The notes beneath the pieces are model-generated. The model saw only the letters and a program-made list of their open reading frames with translations, was not told the origin of the DNA and did no database searches. The translations under genes were made by a program, and so were the position numbers. DNA of 64,000 nucleotides from JBBKXP01 sp038251315 (lineage in GTDB: Bacteria; Pseudomonadota; Alphaproteobacteria; Rhodobacterales; Rhodobacteraceae), in the NCBI GenBank assembly GCA_038251315.1, contig JBBSBK010000004.1, positions 1 through 64,000 of the forward strand. Reading direction: 5' to 3'. Positions 26,185 to 34,348 of the stretch are shown piece after piece. Positions within the stretch are counted from its first letter, which is position 1, and each line of letters begins with the position of its first letter.

Positions 26185-26952
26185 TCAGCCACGGCCATGC
26201 GCCAGCCAGCCCAAGAGGTTTTTCCAAAGCGTGCCATAGCCGTGCCATGCGCAAAAGGCGGGTGACAGCCAGTGCGGCCCGATGTCGGATGTCCACGCCG
26301 CCGTCCGCCCCTTGCCGAACCCGCCCAGAACCAGCAGCGGATGGCCGCCCTGAGCCAGGGGTATCCGCGCAAGAACCTGCGCGCCGGGGCGGACTTCCAC
26401 CTCGTTCACGCCCAGAACAAACGGCCAGTCACCATCCAGCCCCGCCATCACGGGGTGACCCGGTTCCAGCACCTCGGCCACGCTGCCTTCGGGCATTTCC
26501 ACCCGGTCATCCCAAGGGTGGCAGGTGACGGGCAACACATCCTCGACCGGCGTGTTGCGCCAGCGTGCCTTGCCGTCGATGCCCTGAAAACTGAAATACC
26601 CGCCCACCATCAAAAGCCCGCCGCCACGTTCCACCCATGCCTTGATCAGGCGCAGCCGGTTTGGCACGGTCTGCGACCGAAGCCACACGGCGGGCGGCAG
26701 CAGGAACGAATTCGCCCCGATGTCGGACAGGATGATCACGTCATAGGCATCCAGGCCTTCCATCTCGAACGGGAAATTCTCGACCGCGTCATGGGCGGTC
26801 ATATAGGTCAGATCGAATTCTGTTCCCTTCAGTGCTGCCACCAACGGCTCGGCGCCCAGATGGAAGGTGACGCTGCCGAACTGGTCAAAGCCCTTGTAAT
26901 GAGTGGCCGAAGACACCCAGCTTTCGCCTACCAGAAGTACCTTGGTCGTCAT
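26185..26952 (-). CDS. Glutamine-amidotransferase-like protein (GATase1-like family)
   Basis: A 255-residue protein with the start KVLLVGESWVSSATHYKGFD and YDVIILSDIGANSFLL, typical of the class I glutamine-amidotransferase-like family often found beside sugar ABC transporters. A classical G-x-C-x-G nucleophile elbow is not present; the equivalent LLMVGGYFSFQG has Gly-Tyr in place of Cys. So glutaminase activity is unlikely and a binding or other hydrolytic role is possible. It lies 21 bases downstream of the phosphotriesterase-family gene and is in the importer operon. Function unknown. Confidence 0.75.
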   Translation of the reverse strand: MTTKVLLVGESWVSSATHYKGFDQFGSVTFHLGAEPLVAALKGTEFDLTYMTAHDAVENFPFEMEGLDAYDVIILSDIGANSFLLPPAVWLRSQTVPNRLRLIKAWVERGGGLLMVGGYFSFQGIDGKARWRNTPVEDVLPVTCHPWDDRVEMPEGSVAEVLEPGHPVMAGLDGDWPFVLGVNEVEVRPGAQVLARIPLAQGGHPLLVLGGFGKGRTAAWTSDIGPHWLSPAFCAWHGYGTLWKNLLGWLAHGRG

Positions 26953-26973
26953 GGCAATTCCCTTCCTCGCAAC

Positions 26974-28041
26974 TTAAACAGCCGCATCAAAGACGCGCCG
27001 CGGATTGGTGGTCAACAGGCTGTCGCAGGACGCGGCATCCATTCCGTGCCGCGCCAGACGGGGCAGAAAGTGGCGTATCACAAAGGCATAGCCGTTTCCG
27101 CCATAGCGCGTCAGCATCATCTTGATGAACACGTCTTGCGACAACAAAATCCGGTCAAGATGCCCCGCATCGGCCAGCCGCAGGATTGCGCGCGCCACAT
27201 CGTCATCGCCGGGGCATTGGACCTGCTGATCGGCATAGAAGTAATCCATCCCGATCATGTCGAATTCGATGAACGCGCCGCGTTCCGCGATGGTGCGCTG
27301 ATAGTCCCAGTCATCGAACGACGGGTTCATGTGGCACAGAACGGTGTGGGCAAGATCGGCCCCCTCTGCCTCCACCATGTCCAGCACGCGGTGGCCAAGG
27401 CGGAACCAGCCCGGCAGATGCACCATCAGCGGCAGCCCGGTGCGCACCTGCGCGCGCGCAGCCCCGCGCAGCGATTTTTCCTCATCCGCCGTGAAATCAG
27501 ACGACACGCCAATCTCCCCGATCAAGCCGATCTTCGCGTCGGTGCCATCCGTGCCGTGCAATGCCTCGGCCACGATCTGATCGGCAATATCATCGACCGA
27601 AAGCCGCGCCACGTCACCCGGCATCGACGAGGCAAGGTAGTAGCCCGCCCCCATCACGATGTTCAACCCCGTCCCGGCCGCGATCCGGCGCAGTTTCACC
27701 GGGTCACGCCCGATGCCACGGCAGGTCGGGTCCACCACCGTGCGCCCGCCCGCCTTGGCAAAGGCCCCGATCTCCTCGATACACAGATCCAATTCGTCCA
27801 GCGCGATGTTGTGCTTGTTCACAAACGGGTCTTGCCGCAACTCGGACAGGATTTCGATGCGCACCGGCCCCTCTGCCAGATGCTGGCGCGCGGGGTCTTT
27901 CGGCGCGTTCCACCAGCAGGAACAATCGTTTTGCAGGTGTTCGTGCATCAGCGTCACACCAAGATCGGCGCTGTTGATGGGGCCATTGACCGTCATCACC
28001 AGACCAGACCCGACATGCGCCGGTGACAGTTCCGTGGTCAT
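26974..28041 (-). CDS. Phosphotriesterase-family (PHP-like) metal-dependent hydrolase
   Basis: A 355-residue (beta/alpha)8 amidohydrolase-superfamily enzyme. Metal ligands visible are the H-x-H of strand 1 (LMHEHLQND), a strand-4 bridging Glu rather than carbamyl-Lys (IGLIGEIGVS), the His of MVHLPG, the His of LCHMNPSFDDW, and the strand-8 Asp of LLSQD. Glu as bridging ligand is typical of PHP and phosphofuranose-lactonase relatives rather than organophosphate hydrolases. A lactone or phosphorylated sugar lactone as substrate is plausible given the neighbours. It overlaps the permease by 4 bases. Confidence 0.83.
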   Translation of the reverse strand: MTTELSPAHVGSGLVMTVNGPINSADLGVTLMHEHLQNDCSCWWNAPKDPARQHLAEGPVRIEILSELRQDPFVNKHNIALDELDLCIEEIGAFAKAGGRTVVDPTCRGIGRDPVKLRRIAAGTGLNIVMGAGYYLASSMPGDVARLSVDDIADQIVAEALHGTDGTDAKIGLIGEIGVSSDFTADEEKSLRGAARAQVRTGLPLMVHLPGWFRLGHRVLDMVEAEGADLAHTVLCHMNPSFDDWDYQRTIAERGAFIEFDMIGMDYFYADQQVQCPGDDDVARAILRLADAGHLDRILLSQDVFIKMMLTRYGGNGYAFVIRHFLPRLARHGMDAASCDSLLTTNPRRVFDAAV

Positions 28042-29039
28042 TTCGGTTTCCTTCCAAAGCGAAAGCCACCGCTGAACAGTTTGGTGTTCATCCAGATCGC
28101 CAGCAGGATGATCGTCCCCGTCACGATCTGGGTGAAGAAGGGCGAGATATGAACAAGGATCAGCCCGTTGCCGATAACCGCAATGGTCATCGTGCCCAAA
28201 ACGGTGCCGATCATGCTGGCCTTGCCCCCCATCAGCGACGTGCCGCCCAGAACGACGGCCGCAATGACCTGCAGTTCAAAACCGACCGCTGCGTTGGATG
28301 ACCCCGACCCCAGCCGTGCCGCAATCAATAGGCCCGCAATGGCGCAGGCGACACCCGACACGATGTAGACCGATGTTACCGTCCATAACGCGGGCATGCC
28401 GACGCGCCGCGCCGCCTCCATGTTGGAGCCCACAGCCACGACCTGCCGCCCATAGCGCGTGCGCGCCATGACGACAAACCCAAAGATCGCCACCAGGATC
28501 GAGATCAGCGCGGGCACCGGAAAGCCCGCAAGCGTTCCGCGCCCCAGCCAGAAAAAGCCGGGCACATCCGTGATCGGGATCGAATAGCCTTCGGTCAGAT
28601 ACAGCGCATAGCCGCGCAGGATCGACAGCCCGGCAAGGGTGACGATAAAGGCCGGGATGCCCTGATAGGCGATGAACCAGCCCTGAATGGCCCCGATCAC
28701 CCCGCCCAGCACCATCATCAGAACAAGAACGGTGATCCAGCCCATCCCCGACGCCAGCGCAATCGCCGCGACGGCATTGACCAGCGCCACGGTCGACCCG
28801 ACCGAAAGATCGATGCCTGCCGTGGTGATCACCAGTGTCATCGCCACGGCGACGATCAGCACCGGGGCCGCCTGCCGGACGATGTTCAGCAGGTTCCCGG
28901 CGGTAAGAAAGGTGGATGTCAGCAGGCTGAACAGCACCATGCAGGCCACAAAGAACACCGCAATCGATAGCACCTGTGCGTTCTCCGAAATGAAATCAGC
29001 CAACGCAGACCCCTTGGCGCGTTCGGAATAGGCGGCCAT
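28038..29039 (-). CDS. Sugar ABC transporter permease (RbsC/FrcC type)
   Basis: A 333-residue membrane protein with about 9-10 transmembrane segments. The typical RbsC-family stretches are seen: ITTAGIDLSVGSTVALVNA, and near the C-terminus VLGGTSLMGGKASMIGT. It forms the channel of a carbohydrate importer with the ATPase 29039 and the binding protein 29839. Start and stop overlap with the neighbouring genes, indicating one operon. Confidence 0.9.
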   Translation of the reverse strand: MAAYSERAKGSALADFISENAQVLSIAVFFVACMVLFSLLTSTFLTAGNLLNIVRQAAPVLIVAVAMTLVITTAGIDLSVGSTVALVNAVAAIALASGMGWITVLVLMMVLGGVIGAIQGWFIAYQGIPAFIVTLAGLSILRGYALYLTEGYSIPITDVPGFFWLGRGTLAGFPVPALISILVAIFGFVVMARTRYGRQVVAVGSNMEAARRVGMPALWTVTSVYIVSGVACAIAGLLIAARLGSGSSNAAVGFELQVIAAVVLGGTSLMGGKASMIGTVLGTMTIAVIGNGLILVHISPFFTQIVTGTIILLAIWMNTKLFSGGFRFGRKPK

Positions 29040-29842
29040 CAGTGCGCCCCCTTGCCAACAATCAGATCGACCAGTTCTTGCAGGTTCGTCTCGCCGATCT
29101 GGCGTTCGGCGACCTTGGTGCCTTCATACATCACGGCAATCCGGTCGCAGACGCGGAACAGATCCTGCAGGCGGTGCGTGATCAGTACCACGCCCACGCC
29201 CCTGGCCTTGACCCGGTTGATCAGGGCCAAAACCGCCTCAACCTCGGCCACGGCAAGCGCCGAGGTCGGCTCGTCCATGATCAGCACGCGCGGCTGAAAA
29301 CTGGCGGCCCGCGCGATGGCGATGGCCTGCCGTTGGCCCCCCGACAGCTTTTCAACCTTGGCGGTCAGGCGGGGGATGCGGATTTCCAGCGCGTCCAGCA
29401 TCTGCCGCCCCTCGGTCAGCATGCGCTTCTGGTCCAGAAAAGGGCCGCGAGTCAGTTCACGCCCCAGAAAAAGATTGCCCACGACATCGACATGGTCGCA
29501 CAGGCTCAGGTCTTGAAATACCATCTCGATGGCTCGGGCGCGGGCATCGGACGGGCCCGAAAATCGCACAGGTTCGCCGTCGACACGGATCGTTCCGGCA
29601 TCGGGAATGTAGGTGCCCGACATCACCTTGGACAGGGTCGATTTTCCGGCTGCATTGTCGCCGATCAGGCCCAGACATTCGCCGGGCATCACATCCAGAT
29701 CAACGCCCCGCAAGGCCTGATGCGACCCGAAGGTCAGGCTGATGCCCCGCAACGATACCAGCGGCACGGCCCCCCGCGTGTGCGGGAGGGGGTTGCCCCC
29801 TCCCACAGCGGGCGCTTCGGCGTGAAGCGCCGTTTCGGTCAT
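29039..29842 (-). CDS. Sugar ABC transporter ATP-binding protein (single-domain, FrcA type)
   Basis: A 267-residue ATPase with one nucleotide-binding domain: Walker A GDNAAGKSTLSKVM, signature LSGGQRQAIAIARAA, and Walker B VLIMDEPTSALA. RbsA has two domains (~500 residues), so the single-domain form resembles FrcA of the fructose system. It is coupled to the permease and binding protein by overlapping stops and starts. Confidence 0.9.
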   Translation of the reverse strand: MTETALHAEAPAVGGGNPLPHTRGAVPLVSLRGISLTFGSHQALRGVDLDVMPGECLGLIGDNAAGKSTLSKVMSGTYIPDAGTIRVDGEPVRFSGPSDARARAIEMVFQDLSLCDHVDVVGNLFLGRELTRGPFLDQKRMLTEGRQMLDALEIRIPRLTAKVEKLSGGQRQAIAIARAASFQPRVLIMDEPTSALAVAEVEAVLALINRVKARGVGVVLITHRLQDLFRVCDRIAVMYEGTKVAERQIGETNLQELVDLIVGKGAH

Positions 29843-30795
29843 TTGAACATGGACCGGAAGTCGTCAACATTGGCCTTGGTCACGATGGTCACGGGAACCG
29901 CGATGTTCCGTTCAACCGTGCCGCCGTCGGTGATGGTTTTAAGCGCGTCAACTGCAGCGCCGCCCATACCTGCGGGGTCTTGCTGGATCACCGCCTCGAC
30001 ATAACCTGCGTCAATTCCGGCCACCGCCGATGCGGTCAGATCCCAGCCAAAGACCTTGACATCGGCCTGCCGCCCCTGACTTTCGACTGCCGCCACGGCA
30101 CCCAGCAGGGCCGGTTCGCCGGTGGCATAGATCGCGGTCATGTCGGGGTTCGCCGTCATCAGGTTTTCAGCCGCGGCCAGTGCGGTATCCTGCACGTTCT
30201 GGCCATCGACGGTGCCAGCCATGGTGATGCCTTCAACGCCTGTCAGAACACCCTCGAACCCATCCTTGCGCAAGTTTTGGATAAAGGAATTCAGCGCACC
30301 CACGACACCGATCTTGGCGCCGCCAGCGCCCTTTGCGTATTCGACAAAATAGGCACCAAGGTCCGCACCCGCCTTGCCGTTATCTACCCCGATCACCGCC
30401 GACTGCTTGCCGTCTTCGGGCAGGATGGCGTCAATGGCAACAACCGGAATACCCGCCGCCACCGCCTGATCGACCGCCGGCATGATGCCGTTCACATCAA
30501 TCGCCACAATCGCGATGCCGTCCACACCTTCCTGAATATACGTCTCGATGGCGCTGTTCTGGGCCGCCGGATCGTTGTTGGCGTTGAAGATCACAAGGTC
30601 TACCCCGGCGGCATCCGCTGCCTTTTGCGCGCCTTCGTTCATCTGGTTGAAGAACAGGGCCTGCTGGTTGATCTGGACAAGGGCGAACGTCTTTTTGTCC
30701 TGTGCCATGCCGGGCACCGCCGCCAAAAGAACGGCCGAGCCAAGAACAAGGCCAAGGCCTCGCCGTGAAAGCGCTGTCAGTTTTGTCGTGGTCAT
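29839..30795 (-). CDS. Sugar-binding periplasmic protein (RbsB/FrcB type)
   Basis: A 318-residue binding protein with a signal peptide (hydrophobic LGLVLGSAVLLAAVPGMA, cut near AQDKK). The two-lobe periplasmic-binding fold is indicated by KTFALVQINQQALFF and VDGIAIVAIDVNGI. ATG 30795 follows GATGGG at a better distance than the ATG at 30807. It is the second gene of the operon behind the LacI regulator, 29 bases downstream. The ligand is unknown; conserved pathway context suggests a pentose, hexose or derived lactone. Confidence 0.88.
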   Translation of the reverse strand: MTTTKLTALSRRGLGLVLGSAVLLAAVPGMAQDKKTFALVQINQQALFFNQMNEGAQKAADAAGVDLVIFNANNDPAAQNSAIETYIQEGVDGIAIVAIDVNGIMPAVDQAVAAGIPVVAIDAILPEDGKQSAVIGVDNGKAGADLGAYFVEYAKGAGGAKIGVVGALNSFIQNLRKDGFEGVLTGVEGITMAGTVDGQNVQDTALAAAENLMTANPDMTAIYATGEPALLGAVAAVESQGRQADVKVFGWDLTASAVAGIDAGYVEAVIQQDPAGMGGAAVDALKTITDGGTVERNIAVPVTIVTKANVDDFRSMFK

Positions 30796-30824
30796 TTTGT
30801 GTCCCATCTGTTGGAAGTTGCTAT

Positions 30825-31841
30825 TCAGGACCGGATCAGCGGTGCAACGGAATTCCGCGTGATCAGGGTGACAGGCAGTATCTCCTCTGACGGAAGATTT
30901 GCGGGGTTGGTCCAGTCGGTATCCAGAAGCAGGGCAAGGGCACGCACGCCCAACGCCCGGACCGGCTGGCGCACCGCTGTCACGGCGGGTGCGAAAAGAT
31001 GCAGCGGGCCGACATCGTCGAAACCGACAAGCGAAAGATCGTGCGGCACACGCATGCCCACGGCGTTCAGAACTTCCAGCACGCCGATCGTGATTTCATC
31101 GGAGGTTGCGAAAACTGCGGTCGGACGCTGGTCTTCGGCCAGCATGCGTTTTGCCGCCACCCGCCCGAATTCGGCCAGATACTCGCCCTCATAACGTGCG
31201 ATCTGAACGTCCTGGCCCCAAACCTCGATCATCGCGCGCCGGAATCCGGCAAACCGGCGCTTGCCGCTGAGCATGGTGTCGGCTCCGCCGATGAACAGCA
31301 CCCGGCGATGCCCGGCTTCGGCCAGATGCCGCCCCGCCAGATAGCCGCCCTGATCATTGTCGCAAAACAGCTTGGGAGCAGACGTTCCCGCCACATCCTC
31401 ATCCAGAATCAACACCTGACCACTGGCGTTGATGGCGGCGGCAAGGGTTCCGTCATCGGGATGGTTCGTCACGAAGATCAGACCGTCAACCTGATTGCGC
31501 CGGACCGCTTGCAGATATGAAAGTTCGCGTTCCCGCCGGTTCAGGGTTGCATGCAGGGTCAATCCCAACCCGCGCCGGTCTGCCTCGGCCTCGACCGCTG
31601 CGACGAGGGTCGCAAAGAACGGCGTGGCAATATCGGGAATGACCAGACCGATCGTATCGGACCGCCCCCGACTAAGCCTGCGCGCATGGGGATTGGGCAG
31701 ATAATTCAGCGTAAGGATTGCCTGCTCGACCGCCGTGCGCGTCCGCTCTGGCAGATCAAGTGACCCGTTCAGAAAGCGTGAAACCGTTGTCACGGACACA
31801 CCGGCCGTTTGCGCCACATCCTTCAGGCTTGCCACTGCCAT
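30825..31841 (-). CDS. LacI-family transcriptional regulator
   Basis: A 338-residue repressor. The N-terminal helix-turn-helix is SLKDVAQTAGVSVTTVSRFLNG (residues 4-25), with the hinge LPNPHARRLSRGR and a periplasmic-binding-like effector domain ending in VGFDDVGPLHLFAPAVTAVRQP. It is the first gene before the Frc-type importer and shares its direction, so it probably controls its own operon. A perfect palindrome at 31864-31878 lies just upstream and is a candidate operator. Confidence 0.9.
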   Translation of the reverse strand: MAVASLKDVAQTAGVSVTTVSRFLNGSLDLPERTRTAVEQAILTLNYLPNPHARRLSRGRSDTIGLVIPDIATPFFATLVAAVEAEADRRGLGLTLHATLNRRERELSYLQAVRRNQVDGLIFVTNHPDDGTLAAAINASGQVLILDEDVAGTSAPKLFCDNDQGGYLAGRHLAEAGHRRVLFIGGADTMLSGKRRFAGFRRAMIEVWGQDVQIARYEGEYLAEFGRVAAKRMLAEDQRPTAVFATSDEITIGVLEVLNAVGMRVPHDLSLVGFDDVGPLHLFAPAVTAVRQPVRALGVRALALLLDTDWTNPANLPSEEILPVTLITRNSVAPLIRS

Positions 31842-31863
31842 CGGCCAATCCCAACACGTGAAT

Positions 31864-31878
31864 CGGTTTACTAAACCG
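31864..31878. promoter_or_regulatory. Palindromic candidate LacI operator
   Basis: CGGTTTACTAAACCG is a perfect inverted repeat of 7-base arms about a central C, 23 bases upstream of the LacI gene's ATG. The GGTTTA/TAAACC half-sites are of the kind bound by many alphaproteobacterial LacI proteins. A site here would give autoregulation and control of the downstream importer operon. Confidence 0.6.
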
Positions 31879-32108
31879 CTTTACAAGATCAGCATATTGG
31901 ATGTCTGCGAGTCAATGATATTTGAGAGAGTCTGAACAGCAGGGTGCAAAGAGCCCTGTAATATCACCGGACCCATCTTCTTTTGCTAATCCGCGCGCCG
32001 CACAAGGTGTGGGCAACGACGCAAGGCGACGGGTGATGCGACTGTTGCGTCAAATCGTTTCAACGGGCCAATCGGCAGCTTTGGGCCTGACCTGGTTTCA
32101 CAACCAGT

Positions 32109-33155
32109 TCAGCCGCGCTTTCCCCGTGCCTTGGTGATCTTGTTTCCACGGGGCCCGGTCTGAACGGGAGAGTTGGCCCGGTTTTCCTCAACAAGTTTGC
32201 GCCACCGCTCAAGGCGCGCCGGGTCAAGGGTTCCAGCCGCAACCGCCGCCTGAACCGCGCAGCCCGGTTCATGGTCATGCGTGCAATCGGCAAAGCGGCA
32301 GTCCGGCGCAAGGTCGACAATCTCGGCAAAGAGGACATCCAGCCCCGCCGCCACCTCGCCGACTTGCAATGTGCGCATTCCGGGCGTGTCGATCACCCAG
32401 CCGCCGCCCTGTATGGCATGCAACGAACGCGACGTGGTGGTGTGGCGCCCCTTGGCGTCGGCCTCGCGGATGCTGCCGGTTGGTTGCATCTCATCGCCCG
32501 TCTTGGCCGAAAGCGTGTTCAGCAGGGTTGATTTCCCGACCCCTGAAGACCCGATAAGGGCAACGGTCTGCCCGGGACCGCACCATTGCGCCAAAGGCAG
32601 CGCCGCCTCAGGCGCTGTTGCATTCAGCACGACAACATCCAGACCGCGCTGAAGAGCCGCCGCCTGCTGTTGGTACGCTGTGCTGTCGGCGGTTTGGTCG
32701 GCCTTTGTCAGAACGATCACCGGGTTCGTGCCCGCCTCATTCGCAAGCGCCAGATACCGCTCCAGCCGTGCGGGGTTGAAGTCGTTGTTGCAGGACGTGA
32801 CGATGAAAAGCGTATCCACATTCGCTGCGATCAGTTGCAGTGCGCGGCCGCCTTCGGTGTGGCGCTGCAAAAGGGTCTTTCGATCCAGCCGCCGCACAAG
32901 CATGTTCGTCTCAAGCTCCATAAGAGCCCAATCCCCAACCGCAAAATCCGTGGTGTTGAAAGATGCCGGAAGGTTCAGCCGCACTTGGCCGAATTCGGTT
33001 TCGCCCGTCAGTCTTGACCGATGGACGGTCGCTATGCGCGTCGGGGAAAGATGCGTCTCGTCAGGCCCGATCTGATCACCAAAATACGCCGACCAGCCAA
33101 GGGCGTCCAGGGAGAGCGGTGTCTGTTCGGATGAAGGGATCACGACACCTTGCAT
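32109..33155 (-). CDS. rsgA: Ribosome small-subunit-dependent GTPase A
   Basis: A 348-residue circularly permuted GTPase. An N-terminal OB-fold region is followed by G4 (VIVLTKAD) before G1 (GSSGVGKSTLLNTL) and G3 (DTPGMR), and then a zinc site (CRFADCTHDHEPGC). RsgA acts in late 30S ribosomal subunit maturation. I placed the start at ATG 33155; the frame is open far upstream, but that part does not match the family. It sits, same strand, between two sugar-transport operons with no functional tie. Confidence 0.92.
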   Translation of the reverse strand: MQGVVIPSSEQTPLSLDALGWSAYFGDQIGPDETHLSPTRIATVHRSRLTGETEFGQVRLNLPASFNTTDFAVGDWALMELETNMLVRRLDRKTLLQRHTEGGRALQLIAANVDTLFIVTSCNNDFNPARLERYLALANEAGTNPVIVLTKADQTADSTAYQQQAAALQRGLDVVVLNATAPEAALPLAQWCGPGQTVALIGSSGVGKSTLLNTLSAKTGDEMQPTGSIREADAKGRHTTTSRSLHAIQGGGWVIDTPGMRTLQVGEVAAGLDVLFAEIVDLAPDCRFADCTHDHEPGCAVQAAVAAGTLDPARLERWRKLVEENRANSPVQTGPRGNKITKARGKRG

Positions 33156-33167
33156 GGCCGCAGCATC

Positions 33168-33177
33168 GAAACGTTTC
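33168..33177. promoter_or_regulatory. Short perfect palindrome upstream of rsgA
   Basis: GAAACGTTTC is a perfect 10-base inverted repeat 12 bases before the rsgA ATG. The sequence resembles the centre of LacI-family operators. Two LacI genes flank this region, but a 10-base palindrome may also occur by chance. Confidence 0.3.
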
Positions 33178-33397
33178 AACCCTTTTCGTACAGGACGCCG
33201 TCTTTGGTGATCACCGGATCGGTCGCGACTACCATTTCCGTCCCGAATGGCCGGATCTTTGTCCGCTTCCAGGTTTGTCTGGAAGACGCATGTCAACACC
33301 CCCTTCACAGCGTCGAACGGCTGCAAGGGCCGAAAGCGACCGAACACGCCGGGCCGGGTTGCGCGACCAGAGGTGCATTGACCGATGGTGGCGCAGG
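33176..33397 (-). pseudogene. Possible C-terminal gene remnant between importer permease and rsgA
   Basis: On the minus strand, coding-like peptide runs GVLTCVFQTNLEADKDPAIR in one frame and then, after a shift, GTEMVVATDPVITKDGVLYE followed by a stop at 33176-33178. Both parts have natural amino-acid composition, unlike the shadow frames around. No start codon or domain is recognisable, and the upstream part would run into the permease. It may be the frameshifted end of a lost gene of the importer operon. I do not recognise the family. Confidence 0.35.
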
Positions 33398-34348
33398 TTA
33401 CAGGCGTCTTTTTCGGTATTTGCTGTATTGTGTGTCGGCCAGCACGCCAATCAGAATGACCGAGCCAGTGACTGCAAAGTTCAGCGACGACGGGATGCCG
33501 AGCAGGTTCACCAGATTTTGCAGCACTTGCAACAGCACGGCACCCAGTACGACGCCGACAATCGACCCCTCGCCACCCCGCAGAGAAAATCCACCCAAGA
33601 CGGCGGCGGCAATCGCGTAGAGTTCGTAAAAGTTGCCGTGCGACGACGGCGAGATGGATTTGGTGTACATCGCAAAATAGACTGCAGACAGCGAGGTCAG
33701 CAGACCGCAAATCACGTAGGCCATGACAATCACGCGCTGAGTGGGGATGCCGGAATAGCGCGCCGCCTCCTCATTCTTACCCACCGCTTGCAGATAACGG
33801 CCAAAGACCGACCGGTGCAGCACGACCCACATCACCGCGCCGATCACCAGCATGGCCATGAACGACACCGGCACCCCCGCGATGCGGCCGATGGTCATCT
33901 GTTCCAAGGTGGGAAAGGTCTGGCCAAACTTGAACCCTGCTGTGGCGTCAGCGGTGTAAAACCGCGCGGCACCACGGTAGATCAACAGGCCACACAGCGT
34001 GACGATAAAGGGTTGCAGGTCCAGCCGGGTGATCATCAATCCGTGCAACAGCCCGATCAGTGCGCCCAAGCACATGATCAGGATCAGAACCACCGGCCAG
34101 GGCAAGCCAAAGTTCACCAGCAGATCGACGAACAGCACCCCCAGCAGGCAGATGATCGAGCCGACCGACAACTCGATGCCACCGGTCATGATGACCACGG
34201 CCTGTCCTATGGCGACAATGCCGAACAGGCCAATCAGGTTAGCCGTGTTGGCAAGGTTGATCGGTGACAGGAACAGCGGGTTTTTGATGGCCACCGCAGC
34301 ACTGACGATCAGGATCAACAGCAGCAGTCCGATATCCTTTTTGGTCAT
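33398..34348 (-). CDS. Sugar ABC transporter permease (RbsC type)
   Basis: A 316-residue membrane protein with about 8-10 transmembrane segments. The RbsC-family signatures are VVIMTGGIELSVGSIICLL and AAAVLGGFSLRGGEGSIVG. It is coupled to the ATPase by a 4-base overlap. It forms the channel of the second sugar importer in this region. Confidence 0.9.
   Translation of the reverse strand: MTKKDIGLLLLILIVSAAVAIKNPLFLSPINLANTANLIGLFGIVAIGQAVVIMTGGIELSVGSIICLLGVLFVDLLVNFGLPWPVVLILIMCLGALIGLLHGLMITRLDLQPFIVTLCGLLIYRGAARFYTADATAGFKFGQTFPTLEQMTIGRIAGVPVSFMAMLVIGAVMWVVLHRSVFGRYLQAVGKNEEAARYSGIPTQRVIVMAYVICGLLTSLSAVYFAMYTKSISPSSHGNFYELYAIAAAVLGGFSLRGGEGSIVGVVLGAVLLQVLQNLVNLLGIPSSLNFAVTGSVILIGVLADTQYSKYRKRRL

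Noticed and set aside
26272..28026. Long plus-strand open frame (584 codons) opposite the phosphotriesterase-family gene and GATase-like gene
   Set aside because: It is antisense to two well-supported genes in GC-rich DNA and its translation is rich in His, Arg and Pro with no family pattern.
33156..33710. N-terminal extension of rsgA to 33710
   Set aside because: The extension runs antisense-like through the permease gene and does not match RsgA; the family starts at about 33155.
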